This document shows positions 17,263 through 26,832 of a stretch of DNA of 64,000 nt, piece after piece. Below the pieces are notes generated by a model that saw nothing but the letters and a program-made list of their open reading frames with translations, did no database searches and was not told the DNA's origin. Positions within the stretch are counted from its first letter, which is position 1; each line of letters opens with the position of its first letter. The translations under genes were made by a program, and so were the position numbers. Source of the stretch: Bog-257 sp963834135 (GTDB lineage Bacteria > Acidobacteriota > Terriglobia > Terriglobales > Acidobacteriaceae); NCBI GenBank assembly GCA_963834135.1, contig CAWIAN010000013.1, positions 62,001 to 126,000 of the forward strand, given 5' to 3'.

Positions 17263-19506
17263 ATGAAATTTTCTATCATTATCAACACAGATGGCCGTCC
17301 GACTGCTCTGAAAAATACCTTGGATAGTCTTTCGATGTTGGATTACCCGACATTCGAAATTTGTGTCGTTAATGGTCCAACGAACGACGGCACTGACGAG
17401 GTTCTGGCGGAATATTCGAACCGGATCAAGAGCGCTCGCTGTCCTGATCGCAATCTATCAGCATCTCGAAATATCGGCATTGCAATTGCATCCGGCGAAA
17501 TTGTTGCTTTTATTGACGATGATGGACTTGCGGAACCTAACTGGCTTCGTCAATTAGCGGTCGCTTTTGAAGACCCGTCCGTAGCGGGGGCCGGGGGAAT
17601 TGTCTACGACCACACTGGTTATCAATTACAGTATCGTTATTCGAGCGCAAATCGACTAGGTCGCGCCGATTGGGACCGGGAAACTCCCGCCGACCTCTAC
17701 AACTTTCCTTTGTCCTTTAACTTCCCTTATCTTCAAGGCACCAACTGCGCCTTTCGGCGCTCCGCTCTTCTGGAGATTGGTGGCTTCGATGAAGAGTACG
17801 AATTCTATCTGGATGAAACTGATGTATGCTGCCGCCTGATCGATGCAGGTTACCGTATTCGGCAATTGCCTAATGCCGGCGTTCACCATAAGTATCTGCC
17901 TAGTGAAATTCGCAACGAAAACCGTGTGACCCGAAGCCGTTACTCGATCCTAAAGAATAAAATTTACTTTTCACTAAAAAATAACCACTGCCATTATGGG
18001 CTGGACCGAGCCATGACAGACGGGGTGGGTTTCGTCCACGAACATGGTCAAGAAGTGAGGCAATATGTAGAACAAGGTCTTCTCGCGGCAGGAGATCTCG
18101 AAGTATTCTGGAAAGACGCCTCTCGCGCCTGGCAAGTCGGCTTATCCCGTGGCCTGAATGGACAGCGAAGGCTTTTGCAACCCGATCTTCTTACCAGGTT
18201 TGCGAGTTCGTTCCTCGAATTTCCACGCCCACTTCACGCTGGAGGGGGTCGCACATTCTGTTTCATCAGCAAGGAATATCCTCCCGGACGTATGGGTGGA
18301 GTGGGCCGCTACATTCATCAACTCGCCAAAAGTTTAGCTTCGCTTGGCCATTACGTACATGTCATCACTGGTGGCGAAGGGCACGACCGTATCGACTTGG
18401 AAGATAAAGTTTGGGTGCATCGCGTTCTTCCGCGAGCTTCGCAGATCCCGACCATCGCCTTTGGAGTCCGTATTCCTCAACATATTTGGAACCATGCGGC
18501 TACGATGCTGTCCGAAATAAAAAACATCGCAACCCTTCGCCATGTCGACTGCGTTTACGCGCCAATCTGGGATTGCGAAGGCTTGGCAGTGATGATCGAC
18601 GGCAAGTTTCCGATCGTGACTGGGCTTCAGACTACATTACACTTCTGGTTAAGTAGCCAGCCGCATTTACGCTCCGACGCGACTTTTATGGCTGATTTCG
18701 TCAAGCCTATGCTGGCGGTTGAAAAGCAACTACTGGAATCGTCGGCTGGGATACATGCCATCAGTTCTGCGATCGCTTCGGACATCGAATGTGCGTACGA
18801 CATGTCCCTTGACTTGCCTCGCTTGGCAATCATTCCTCTCGGGCTTGAAGATGTGAGTGGGAGAGAATGTATCCCACCTGCACCACTAGATCGCGGAAGC
18901 TTCCGCCTCCTATTCGTGGGACGCCTAGAGGCCCGCAAGGGAATTGACGTACTGCTTGCCGTCGCGAAGCGCCTGCTACCCAGATATCCGCAGGTCCATC
19001 TAGACATTGTTGGTAATGATCAAATACCGGGCCCACAGGGGATATCGTACCGCGGCATGTTTGAAAGCGATTACGAAGCAGCCGGGATCCTTGATCGCGT
19101 AACCTTTCACGGAGAGGTTCAGGATGAAGCCTTGCGGGGTTTCTACCATGCGTGTGATCTGTTTGTTGCGCCTTCACGCTATGAGTCGTTCGGCTTGGTT
19201 TTAGTCGAGGCAATGATGTTCGGTAAGCCAGTCGTCAGCTGCAAGGTGGGCGGCATACCTGAAGTCGTCGTTGATGGCGCGACCGGACTACTCGCGGAAC
19301 CCGGAGATGCGGCTTCGCTGGAATCGTGCCTGGCCCAACTCATCGAAAGTCGTGATCTGCGAGACCAGATGGCAGCCAGCGCTCGTAAGAGATATCTTGA
19401 GCATTTTAGTCCGGCACCCACGGCAAAACGGGTGGCCGACATGCTTTGTCGTACGGCCGACACAGCATTTCAAGCCGATGAGCGGGTCGCCAAACACGGG
19501 ATCTGA
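17263..19506 (+). CDS. Bifunctional glycosyltransferase, GT2-GT4 fusion
   Basis: 747 aa. Domain 1 (about 1-290) is a GT-A family 2 transferase: 'FSIIINTDGRPTALKNTLDS', 'NLSASRNIGIAIASGEIVAF', the metal-binding 'IDDD', and 'GGFDEEYEFYLDETDVCCRL' with the acceptor-site ED-like motif. Domain 2 (about 325-735) is GT-B family 4: 'FISKEYPPGRMGGVGRYIHQ', 'LLFVGRLEARKGIDVLLAVA', and the E-x7-E region 'PSRYESFGLVLVEAMMFGKP'. It probably adds two sugars in succession to the surface polysaccharide. Cytoplasmic; no membrane segment. Starts at ATG 17263 in the middle of the cluster. Confidence 0.9.
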   Translation: MKFSIIINTDGRPTALKNTLDSLSMLDYPTFEICVVNGPTNDGTDEVLAEYSNRIKSARCPDRNLSASRNIGIAIASGEIVAFIDDDGLAEPNWLRQLAVAFEDPSVAGAGGIVYDHTGYQLQYRYSSANRLGRADWDRETPADLYNFPLSFNFPYLQGTNCAFRRSALLEIGGFDEEYEFYLDETDVCCRLIDAGYRIRQLPNAGVHHKYLPSEIRNENRVTRSRYSILKNKIYFSLKNNHCHYGLDRAMTDGVGFVHEHGQEVRQYVEQGLLAAGDLEVFWKDASRAWQVGLSRGLNGQRRLLQPDLLTRFASSFLEFPRPLHAGGGRTFCFISKEYPPGRMGGVGRYIHQLAKSLASLGHYVHVITGGEGHDRIDLEDKVWVHRVLPRASQIPTIAFGVRIPQHIWNHAATMLSEIKNIATLRHVDCVYAPIWDCEGLAVMIDGKFPIVTGLQTTLHFWLSSQPHLRSDATFMADFVKPMLAVEKQLLESSAGIHAISSAIASDIECAYDMSLDLPRLAIIPLGLEDVSGRECIPPAPLDRGSFRLLFVGRLEARKGIDVLLAVAKRLLPRYPQVHLDIVGNDQIPGPQGISYRGMFESDYEAAGILDRVTFHGEVQDEALRGFYHACDLFVAPSRYESFGLVLVEAMMFGKPVVSCKVGGIPEVVVDGATGLLAEPGDAASLESCLAQLIESRDLRDQMAASARKRYLEHFSPAPTAKRVADMLCRTADTAFQADERVAKHGI

Positions 19507-19565
19507 CAGATGCTCACTAATTCCTTAGTAGGCCTCGATCGGTATATAGAAGGAGATGAGCTGAT

Positions 19566-20714
19566 TTGACCAGCGACTCGACGCGCGTTGCCGTGGTGTG
19601 TCCCACGTTCGCCGCTTACGACGCCATCGGTGCTTCCGCACGCGATACCTATCGTATCTTATCGCGTGATCGCGGTTTTGAGGCGGAAGTGCTAACGCTT
19701 AGGAACGACTTTAGCGATGTTCCGGCGAACCAGATTAACGGTGTTGCGGATTTGCTTTTACATCCGGCTTTTCAAAAAGCAGAGATTATAATCTACCACT
19801 TCGGAATATACTGCGAGCTGTTCGACGCACTTATCGCGGCAAAAGGGCGTGCTCTTCAAGTCGTACGATTTCATAACGTCACTCCGCCGCAATACATTGC
19901 GCGGCAAAATCGAGACGTGATCGAACGCTCTTTTCTCCAGGCACGCAATCTTGGATTTGCTGATGAACTCTGGGCTGATAGCGAAGTCAACGCTCAAACG
20001 TTATTGAGCTTGGGGATCGATCGCATCCCGATCAAAGTCTTACCGCTGGCCGTCGAGGAGCCGACGCTCCGCTCGCTTTCTGGCAAGAGTTCGTTGCCGG
20101 TTAATCTGCTATTTGTGGGCCGGGTTGTGCAGTCAAAAGGTGTACTTGACCTTGTCAATGCTTTGGATGTGATGCGAGACCGCTGCACCGTGCCTTTTCG
20201 GCTACAACTCGCCGGCAACATGGAATGGTCCGACCAGGCTTACCTAAAACAGGTCAGAAACACAATTGCAACACGCCACATGGAATCGATCGTTCAGGTG
20301 TTAGGCACGGTGAGTGGCGAGACTATGCAAGACCTTTATCATGCGTCTCACATTCTTGCTATTCCCTCGTATCATGAGGGCTTCTGCAAACCTGTTGTCG
20401 AAGCTCTGCGTGCGGGGTGTATCCCGGTCGGTTACGCCGCCTACAATTTGCCGGCCATTAGCAACGGACTTGGTCGCATGGTACCGACGGGCGACATCCA
20501 CGCTCTAAGCTTGGCTTTAGAGGAAATTATAAAAGGAGTTGCACAATCGTTTAATAAACCGGAAGATCCAATACTTCCGCTCGACAGAGGGCAAACGAGC
20601 GCTCATGTCTTCGACAGATTAGCAAGCGAATATGTGCAAACCTTTACTTTCGATCGCCTTGCGTCCGTCACTATCGAACGGCTTCGCATGCTTGCGCCTG
20701 GTCTAAAGGCATAA
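19566..20714 (+). CDS. Glycosyltransferase family 4
   Basis: 382 aa. TTG 19566 is taken as start because AAGGAGAT precedes it (about 19549-19556). GT-B fold: 'NLLFVGRVVQSKGVLDLVNA' (start of the nucleotide-binding domain) and the signature 'IPSYHEGFCKPVVEALRAGC' with the two catalytic-region glutamates. 'VVRFHNVTPPQYI' early on is typical of family 4. A mannose/rhamnose donor is plausible given gmd/rmd, but that is inference. The next gene begins 6 bp after its stop. Confidence 0.88.
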   Translation: MTSDSTRVAVVCPTFAAYDAIGASARDTYRILSRDRGFEAEVLTLRNDFSDVPANQINGVADLLLHPAFQKAEIIIYHFGIYCELFDALIAAKGRALQVVRFHNVTPPQYIARQNRDVIERSFLQARNLGFADELWADSEVNAQTLLSLGIDRIPIKVLPLAVEEPTLRSLSGKSSLPVNLLFVGRVVQSKGVLDLVNALDVMRDRCTVPFRLQLAGNMEWSDQAYLKQVRNTIATRHMESIVQVLGTVSGETMQDLYHASHILAIPSYHEGFCKPVVEALRAGCIPVGYAAYNLPAISNGLGRMVPTGDIHALSLALEEIIKGVAQSFNKPEDPILPLDRGQTSAHVFDRLASEYVQTFTFDRLASVTIERLRMLAPGLKA

Positions 20715-20720
20715 TCCTTC

Positions 20721-22934
20721 ATGATCAATTGGAAGCGCCCACTTTTGATCCACGAACGCAACGACATCAAAGCTTCTGACCTTCGATCAGGCTGGGCAGA
20801 TTCACTGAGTTTCTGCTTGATAGTTTCTTTAATCGTAGGCATCTCATACACCGTCGCCATGATGGGTCCGCGAGTTTTGAATCCTCACGATCTTGGCTGG
20901 CTAACTCAGGATCCCGTTATGTATTACGTAGGTTGGGAAGGCTTTCGTCACGATCCGCAGTGGCACTGGCCCCTTACCTACTCGACCTACATAGGGTATC
21001 CGGTTGGCGAATCAACGGCACTGATGGATTTCAACTCCTTGCTGGCCCTTGCGCTGAAGCCGCTGTCCTCCGTTCTGCCGGAACCGTTTCAATACTTCGG
21101 TATCGAGATTGTATTGTGCTGTACATTGCAATTCTTCTTTGCCTGGCGATTATTGCGGCTGCTGATCGGCCCGAATCTCTTAGGCATCCTCCTGGCAAGT
21201 GCATTCTTTCTGATCGCACCTCCTCTTACCTACCAACTGCACGGACATTTTTCGTCGTGCAATCAGTGGATACTGATCGCCGCCCTGCTAGTTTTCTTTC
21301 AGGTGCAATTGGCGCCAAAGGCGAACCTCGGCGCGTTCGTAGCCTCATCGCTCGTTCTGGCGGCTGCCGGAATTGCGATTAATCCCTACCTGGCATTTCA
21401 GGTACTGCTAATTCTGACCGCAGCTGTTGTCAGCTTGCTCTGGCGGAAGAGGCTGTCATTCGTCATGGCTGTTGGCTTCATGACTATGCTGAGCATGGTT
21501 TGTGTACTGGAAGCCTACTCGCTAGGGTTGCTCCTTAAAGGTGGACGGGGCTATGGCGGCGGAGGATATCGCAATTTCTCGACAAACCTACTCTCTTTGA
21601 TCAATCCCTATCTCACTCGAGTCGAACCGCCAGGCCGCGGCTCGATTATCTTCCCTAGGTTGCCGCAACTGACGGACGGGCAACACGAGGGCTACGCGTA
21701 CTTGGGAGCGGGAGTAATTCTACTGGCCGTGCTGGTTACCTTGTTTTTGGTGGTCAAGCGTGGCCAACTCAAGTCGTTCGACAAGCGCTGGGCCGTTCCT
21801 CTGTTTTTGTGCTGCCTGATTCTTACGCTCATGGCGTGTTCCACTAAAATTTCATTTGGTTCGCACGTCCTTGTCGATATTGATCCACATGAAAAGCTGA
21901 CTCCATATCTTTCGCCGTTGAGGACCAGCGGCCATCTGTTCTGGGCTCCTTATTACGTGATTCTGACTGCGGTTCTCGCAGTCCCCCTGCTCGTGCTGCG
22001 CAAGATCTGGGCGAATGTACTCCTGGCCGGCGTTCTTGTCTTGCAAGTGGCCGACACCGCGCCGCTCCGTCATTGGGTGCGCCATTACATCGATAGCGGC
22101 TACTCCCACCCGTTACGCTCGTCCATATGGTGGACGTTGGGCCAATCCTACAAAAACCTGGAAGTGCTGCCCGCTTGGCAGTGCGACGGCTCCTTCACGC
22201 CCGGAGGACTGCAGGGATACGGCATTTTTGGTTTATTGGCAGCGGACCAGAAGATGCGGATCAACAGTTATTACTCGGGTCGTTACACCGAGCAATCGCG
22301 CCAGTTTCAGTGCATTCAGGCGGTTACCGACCTGGCGGAGAAGCCGCTCTCTCCCGATACCGCTTATGTAGTGACAGCGGCACTAGCAGAGACCATTGCC
22401 AAAGGACCCACCGGACCCGGGAAATGCCATGATCTCGACGGCTTTATTCTGTGTGGCACGAAATCGGACTTTGGCTTGAGCCCAACGCTGAAGAGCGCTG
22501 CTGAGCGTGAGCAGGATGCGATTCGCGATCCCGGATTTGAAGATAACGATCTGAGCGTCTGGGTACCATTTCAGAATGTCAAATACTCTTTGAGTACAGA
22601 GCATCCCCGCAGCGGTTTGCACAGCCTGGCGGAAACCGAGGGCGAAGGGAGCCTGACTCAAGACATCGCGGGATTAAAGCCGGGGAAGGTGTATGTGGTG
22701 TCGGCCTGGATTTCGGCCTCGCCTGGAGCAACGGCGCAGGCCCAGATTGCGCTTTGGAGTGAAAGTTCCCACGTAGCTACTTTTTCTCCGGAGATCCAAC
22801 CAATTCCAACTTGGCAACTGCTGACACACTCGATGGCAGTCGGTTCCGATGGAATTTTGAGGCTTCACCTTTTTCGCAAGAGCGGATCCGGTACCGTTTA
22901 CTGGGATGACATAACGATCAGGCCTCGTGACTAA
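20721..22934 (+). CDS. Polytopic membrane protein (DUF6311-like) with C-terminal carbohydrate-binding-like domain
   Basis: 737 aa. One membrane segment near residues 30-50, a conserved extracytoplasmic stretch ('NPHDLGWLTQDPVMYYVGWE', 'YIGYPVGES'), then about ten more helices to residue 455: the layout of GT-C / DUF6311 proteins that use lipid-linked sugar donors on the outer face. From about residue 590 a beta-rich domain follows ('RDPGFEDNDLSVWVPF', 'QDIAGLKPGKVYVVSAWISA', 'GTVYWDDITI') resembling CBM4/9-like jelly-roll modules. It could be the polymerase or a decorating transferase of the cluster. The mix of catalytic-looking membrane part and binding module is the notable point. Confidence 0.7.
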   Translation: MINWKRPLLIHERNDIKASDLRSGWADSLSFCLIVSLIVGISYTVAMMGPRVLNPHDLGWLTQDPVMYYVGWEGFRHDPQWHWPLTYSTYIGYPVGESTALMDFNSLLALALKPLSSVLPEPFQYFGIEIVLCCTLQFFFAWRLLRLLIGPNLLGILLASAFFLIAPPLTYQLHGHFSSCNQWILIAALLVFFQVQLAPKANLGAFVASSLVLAAAGIAINPYLAFQVLLILTAAVVSLLWRKRLSFVMAVGFMTMLSMVCVLEAYSLGLLLKGGRGYGGGGYRNFSTNLLSLINPYLTRVEPPGRGSIIFPRLPQLTDGQHEGYAYLGAGVILLAVLVTLFLVVKRGQLKSFDKRWAVPLFLCCLILTLMACSTKISFGSHVLVDIDPHEKLTPYLSPLRTSGHLFWAPYYVILTAVLAVPLLVLRKIWANVLLAGVLVLQVADTAPLRHWVRHYIDSGYSHPLRSSIWWTLGQSYKNLEVLPAWQCDGSFTPGGLQGYGIFGLLAADQKMRINSYYSGRYTEQSRQFQCIQAVTDLAEKPLSPDTAYVVTAALAETIAKGPTGPGKCHDLDGFILCGTKSDFGLSPTLKSAAEREQDAIRDPGFEDNDLSVWVPFQNVKYSLSTEHPRSGLHSLAETEGEGSLTQDIAGLKPGKVYVVSAWISASPGATAQAQIALWSESSHVATFSPEIQPIPTWQLLTHSMAVGSDGILRLHLFRKSGSGTVYWDDITIRPRD

Positions 22935-23159
22935 GCGCGTGCGGCGTTGCCGCCCAAGGATTCGCACCGCGAACAAAACGCGACCTAGCCTACGCCGCCA
23001 GTCATCTTGCTCGGCCCTCGATTTCTATCTTTGGGGGTGACCGATTTGCTAAAATTTGCTTCGCGGTGAATAACTCAACGAGTTCAGATTTGACTTGAGT
23101 TTTGTTTGACTCGAACGCAGAGGGTATCAGCTCACTCATCGCGAAGAATTTCGGGTGAC

Positions 23160-24398
23160 ATGACTGACGAAAAATTCGTTCTTGACCTCTACTTGCATGT
23201 GTTGGGACGCGAGCCGGATCCGGACGGCGTAACGCACTGGACCGGGGTGCTGGCTGACGGGGCGAGCCGCTCCGACGTTCTCGAATTATTTATGTCCTCG
23301 CCTGAATTTCTCTCTTTGCGGGACGTAAGAGAACGCTGCCTGGGGTTATCGTCCGAGTTCGCACACCTTAGCGTGCCCGAAAAGGAAATACTCGTGCAAA
23401 TGCAAAGGCGCGTTGCTGAGCTGGAAAAAACTCACCCAGCTCAGGAGCATGCAGGAGCCAACAAGTCGTCTTCTAAGGTTTCCGACCTCGAGACGATCTC
23501 GGCAAGTGTGAGAGCGGCCAAGGAAGCTCTTGGGCAGTTGACTCCATCCGCTCCCGACACGTCAGGCCTGTTAAAACTTAACGGCAAATCGGCAAACTAC
23601 CCTTTGACCTGGTACACGCCTGCACTTCAGGCGTTTCACGAGCGTATTACGACAGCGCTTGAGGAGCACGGCAAGGCAATTGCGGCAATCGAGCAGTCGC
23701 TCACTAGAATGCAGCAAGAGCTGCAAGGCGACAGTCTGCAAGGCGCGCTTCGCACGGCTGAGCTGGCGATCCAGGAACAGCTGGTCCACTATATTGATTT
23801 CTTTCGAGAGGTCTCGCCGATCGTTGATTTAGGTTGTGGACGTGGAGAATTCCTGGAGTTGTTAAGGAAGCAGGGTATTTCCGCCTACGGTGTCGACTCT
23901 GACCCGCAAGCGTGTGAAGTGGTTCGCGAAAAAGGTCTTACAGTTTTCGAATCCGATGTGGTGGAGCATTTGCGTCAGCTCCCGGAAAGTTCCCTGGGGG
24001 GCATCTTCACCTCTCGCCTCGTTGAATACCTACCAGAAGATATGCGGATAGATTTTTTGACGCTTTGTTCTTCGAGGCTGAAGCCCCGCGGAGTCGTCGT
24101 TATCGAGACAACAAATCCACATTCCCACCAAGGCTTCGGTAGGACCTCGAATTTGGATACAAGTCACCTGCGACCGCTCCCGCCAGAATTAATTAAATCG
24201 TTGTTAGAAAGTAAGAACATTCACGATGTAAGGATTTCGATTCTTGCTCCCGTAGAGGCAACACTAACGGGAGCCGAGGCGTCTGGAGAAGTCGATAGCC
24301 AGCCGGAAGTGCTGGCTGGTGCCAGTCGCCGACTGTCTTCGAGTTCAACCTATGCTGTCGTAGGGCGGCGGAAACCCGTAATCGGTGGATGGGCGTGA
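23160..24398 (+). CDS. DUF4214 domain - coiled coil - methyltransferase
   Basis: 412 aa from ATG 23160 (open frame upstream to TTG 23106). Residues 1-50 match a DUF4214 module ('LYLHVLGREPDPDGVTHW', then an 'LFMSSPEF' end). A helical, probably coiled-coil region (about 75-215) follows, then a class I methyltransferase ('VDLGCGRGEFLELLRKQGIS', 'FTSRLVEYLPEDM', 'LKPRGVVVIETTNPHS'). DUF4214 is usually found in extracellular or S-layer-associated proteins, so its place on a cytoplasmic methyltransferase is unusual but recurs in polysaccharide clusters. The stop overlaps the next gene by 10 bp. Confidence 0.8.
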   Translation: MTDEKFVLDLYLHVLGREPDPDGVTHWTGVLADGASRSDVLELFMSSPEFLSLRDVRERCLGLSSEFAHLSVPEKEILVQMQRRVAELEKTHPAQEHAGANKSSSKVSDLETISASVRAAKEALGQLTPSAPDTSGLLKLNGKSANYPLTWYTPALQAFHERITTALEEHGKAIAAIEQSLTRMQQELQGDSLQGALRTAELAIQEQLVHYIDFFREVSPIVDLGCGRGEFLELLRKQGISAYGVDSDPQACEVVREKGLTVFESDVVEHLRQLPESSLGGIFTSRLVEYLPEDMRIDFLTLCSSRLKPRGVVVIETTNPHSHQGFGRTSNLDTSHLRPLPPELIKSLLESKNIHDVRISILAPVEATLTGAEASGEVDSQPEVLAGASRRLSSSSTYAVVGRRKPVIGGWA

Positions 24399-26554
24399 CT
24401 GCAAACTTCGAGAAACAAGGAACTGAGTTTGCGGCGTGTACGATCATCGCGAAAAACTATTTACCGATGGCGCGCGTTTTATCAGATTCATGGAAGAAGT
24501 TCTATCCCGACTTGCCGTTTTTTGTTCTTTTACTGGATTCTCCCCGCGGCTTTTTTTCTCCTGAAGACGAAAAGTTTCAACTTCTCTTTGCTTCGGATCT
24601 TGGAATACCAAACTTGAATGGTTTTTTGTTTAAGTACTCTGTCTTGGAAGCCAGTACCGGAGTCAAACCATATTTATGCGACTACCTCTTTCGTCGGCAC
24701 AACGTCGACAAATTGCTATATCTTGATCCGGACATCCTCATCCTGAATTCGCTTGATCGCTTGCGAGAGTATCTAGACAATGCAAGCATCCTTCTGACGC
24801 CGCATCTATTATCGCCATTTCCGGACGACGGCTACACCCAGAGCGACCACGATATCCTTCAGGCAGGCACGTACAATCTTGGGTTTTTGGCATTACGCAA
24901 CAATTTGGATTCAGAGAAGTTTCTCCGCTGGTGGTCCGCCAAGCTCTATCACCATTGCCTGGTAGACCTCGAGAATAATCTATTTGTCGATCAGCGCTGG
25001 ATGGACATGGTTCCGACTCTTTTCGACAGGGTAAAGGTCATACGCGAACCCGAGTATAACGTCGCGTATTGGAACCTGCACGAGCGCGTTGTATCAGTAG
25101 GCGATCAAGTTTTCGCAAATGACCGGCCCCTCCGGTTCTTCCATTTTAGCGGCTTCGACGCAGATAACCCTTGGACCGTGTCGAAGTATCAGAATCGCTT
25201 CGGTATGACCTCGATCGGCGAAGCGTATAAGCTATATATTCGATACCGGAATTTGCTGATGGAAAAAGGCTGGAGCCAATGCAAACCTTGGAAATATACT
25301 CATGACTATTTCAATAATGGAGTAAAGATCCCATCCAGCGCCCGGCGATACTACTGGAGTCTTGGTGCGGATGTGTCGCATCTGGGGGACCCATTTTCAT
25401 GGCTTAATCCCGAGTCAAGTGTCAGCGAACTCGATACCGTGATGCCAGAGCTGAAATATGGCGGTATCAATCTGGCCGGCTACTTTGAATCCGAGACAGG
25501 AGTCGGAGAAAGTGCGCGAAGCAATCTAAGAATCATCAAGGCTGCCTGCATTCCTTATGTGCTCAACAACGTCACTGATCAGACCTCGAAGAATATTGAA
25601 GGACTGCCAGAAGCATTCAGGGAAGATAATCCTTATGCAGTTAACTTGCTGAACGTAAATGCCGATCAATTGCTGAGCTACGGAGCTGAATATCCAAAAT
25701 ATCTGAAGGGACGCTTTAATATTGGCTACTGGGCATGGGAGCTGGCGGACTTCCCCGAGATATGGGCTCGTTCTTTTGGCTATACTGATGAAGTATGGAC
25801 CCCCAGCCATTTCACGCGGGATGCGATTGCATCACGCTCTCCGGTGCCAGTGAAGGTTATTCCGCATTCGATCGATCCGATCTTCATGAAGGAGATATCA
25901 GTAGATCGATTAAAGTTTGCGATTCATTCGGGGACTTATGTTTTTGCTTTTTTCTTCGACTTTCATAGCTACTTGGAGCGAAAGAATCCGATCGGCCTGA
26001 TCGAGGCCTACAAGAAGGCATTTGGTAATCGAAAAGACGTGGAGTTGCTCATCAAGTCCAGTCACGGGATCGATCATCCCGAGGAGTTCGACGCGGTCAA
26101 AGCTGCAAGTACCGGCGCGAATGTCAGGGTGATGGATTGCGTTCTGACCAGGGAAGAAAAGTACGAGCTGATGATGGCGTGCGATTGCTATATTTCTCTA
26201 CACCGCTCTGAAGGCTTCGGTTTAACTTTGGCTGAAGCAATGATGTGTTCGAAACCGGTTATCGCGACGGCGTACTCAGGTAATACGGATTTCATGACGG
26301 ATTCATACAGCTTGCCGGTGCCGTACCGTCTAGTCCCAATCAAAGAGACACACGGTCCATATATGGTCGGCTCTCATTGGGCCGATCCAGATCTGGATTT
26401 CGCGGTCGATGCAATGCGACGAGTAGAAAGCTGTCGCGAAACATCGGCTGAGTTAGGACGAAAAGCTCGTGCTGCCATCAGCGTGCGCCTGCATCCGGCA
26501 ACTATCGCCATGAGCGTGCGCGACCGCTTACAGGAGCTGCAATTATTGCATTGA
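24389..26554 (+). CDS. Bifunctional glycosyltransferase, GT8-like plus GT4
   Basis: 721 aa. The N-terminal domain (about 1-280) is GT-A, GT8-like: 'ACTIIAKNYLPMARVLSDSW', the DxD motif in YLDPDIL (Asp113-Asp115), 'FVDQRWMDMVP' and 'RFFHFSGFD'. The C-terminal domain (about 345-720) is GT-B family 4: 'GINLAGYFESETGVGESARS', 'WELADFPEIWARSFGYTDEV', and the signature 'SLHRSEGFGLTLAEAMMCSK'. ATG 24389 overlaps the upstream stop by 10 bp, so translation is coupled to the methyltransferase. Second two-domain transferase in the cluster. Confidence 0.88.
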   Translation: MGVTANFEKQGTEFAACTIIAKNYLPMARVLSDSWKKFYPDLPFFVLLLDSPRGFFSPEDEKFQLLFASDLGIPNLNGFLFKYSVLEASTGVKPYLCDYLFRRHNVDKLLYLDPDILILNSLDRLREYLDNASILLTPHLLSPFPDDGYTQSDHDILQAGTYNLGFLALRNNLDSEKFLRWWSAKLYHHCLVDLENNLFVDQRWMDMVPTLFDRVKVIREPEYNVAYWNLHERVVSVGDQVFANDRPLRFFHFSGFDADNPWTVSKYQNRFGMTSIGEAYKLYIRYRNLLMEKGWSQCKPWKYTHDYFNNGVKIPSSARRYYWSLGADVSHLGDPFSWLNPESSVSELDTVMPELKYGGINLAGYFESETGVGESARSNLRIIKAACIPYVLNNVTDQTSKNIEGLPEAFREDNPYAVNLLNVNADQLLSYGAEYPKYLKGRFNIGYWAWELADFPEIWARSFGYTDEVWTPSHFTRDAIASRSPVPVKVIPHSIDPIFMKEISVDRLKFAIHSGTYVFAFFFDFHSYLERKNPIGLIEAYKKAFGNRKDVELLIKSSHGIDHPEEFDAVKAASTGANVRVMDCVLTREEKYELMMACDCYISLHRSEGFGLTLAEAMMCSKPVIATAYSGNTDFMTDSYSLPVPYRLVPIKETHGPYMVGSHWADPDLDFAVDAMRRVESCRETSAELGRKARAAISVRLHPATIAMSVRDRLQELQLLH

Positions 26555-26815
26555 TGGCGTCGACAATGGGGGAGCTAGCAAATATAACCGCCTAAGGTGG
26601 GAAGCATATATCCCTGCTTAATCCATGGTGCAGGAAACGAACTTGCCTGTATCGCCACTCGGCGTAGCGCAGTGCAGGGAACATTCGCAGCGGTGAAGAC
26701 GTCAGCTGCAAAAGACTATTACCTCGTAATCTCTCGTAATCTGGTTGGAAGGAGAAAGGGCTGGCTTAAATTGCCAGAGGATTCCCGGTAAACGACCACG
26801 ACACTTTACTCTGTG

Positions 26816-26832
26816 AAGGAGGTGCAGCGCTG
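26816..26832 (+). promoter_or_regulatory. Strong ribosome-binding site facing a CTG start codon
   Basis: AAGGAGGT at 26816-26823 is followed after 6 nt by CTG (26830-26832). The next conventional candidate, TTG at 26845, is 21 nt away. No ATG or GTG lies in range in this frame. Confidence 0.6.
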
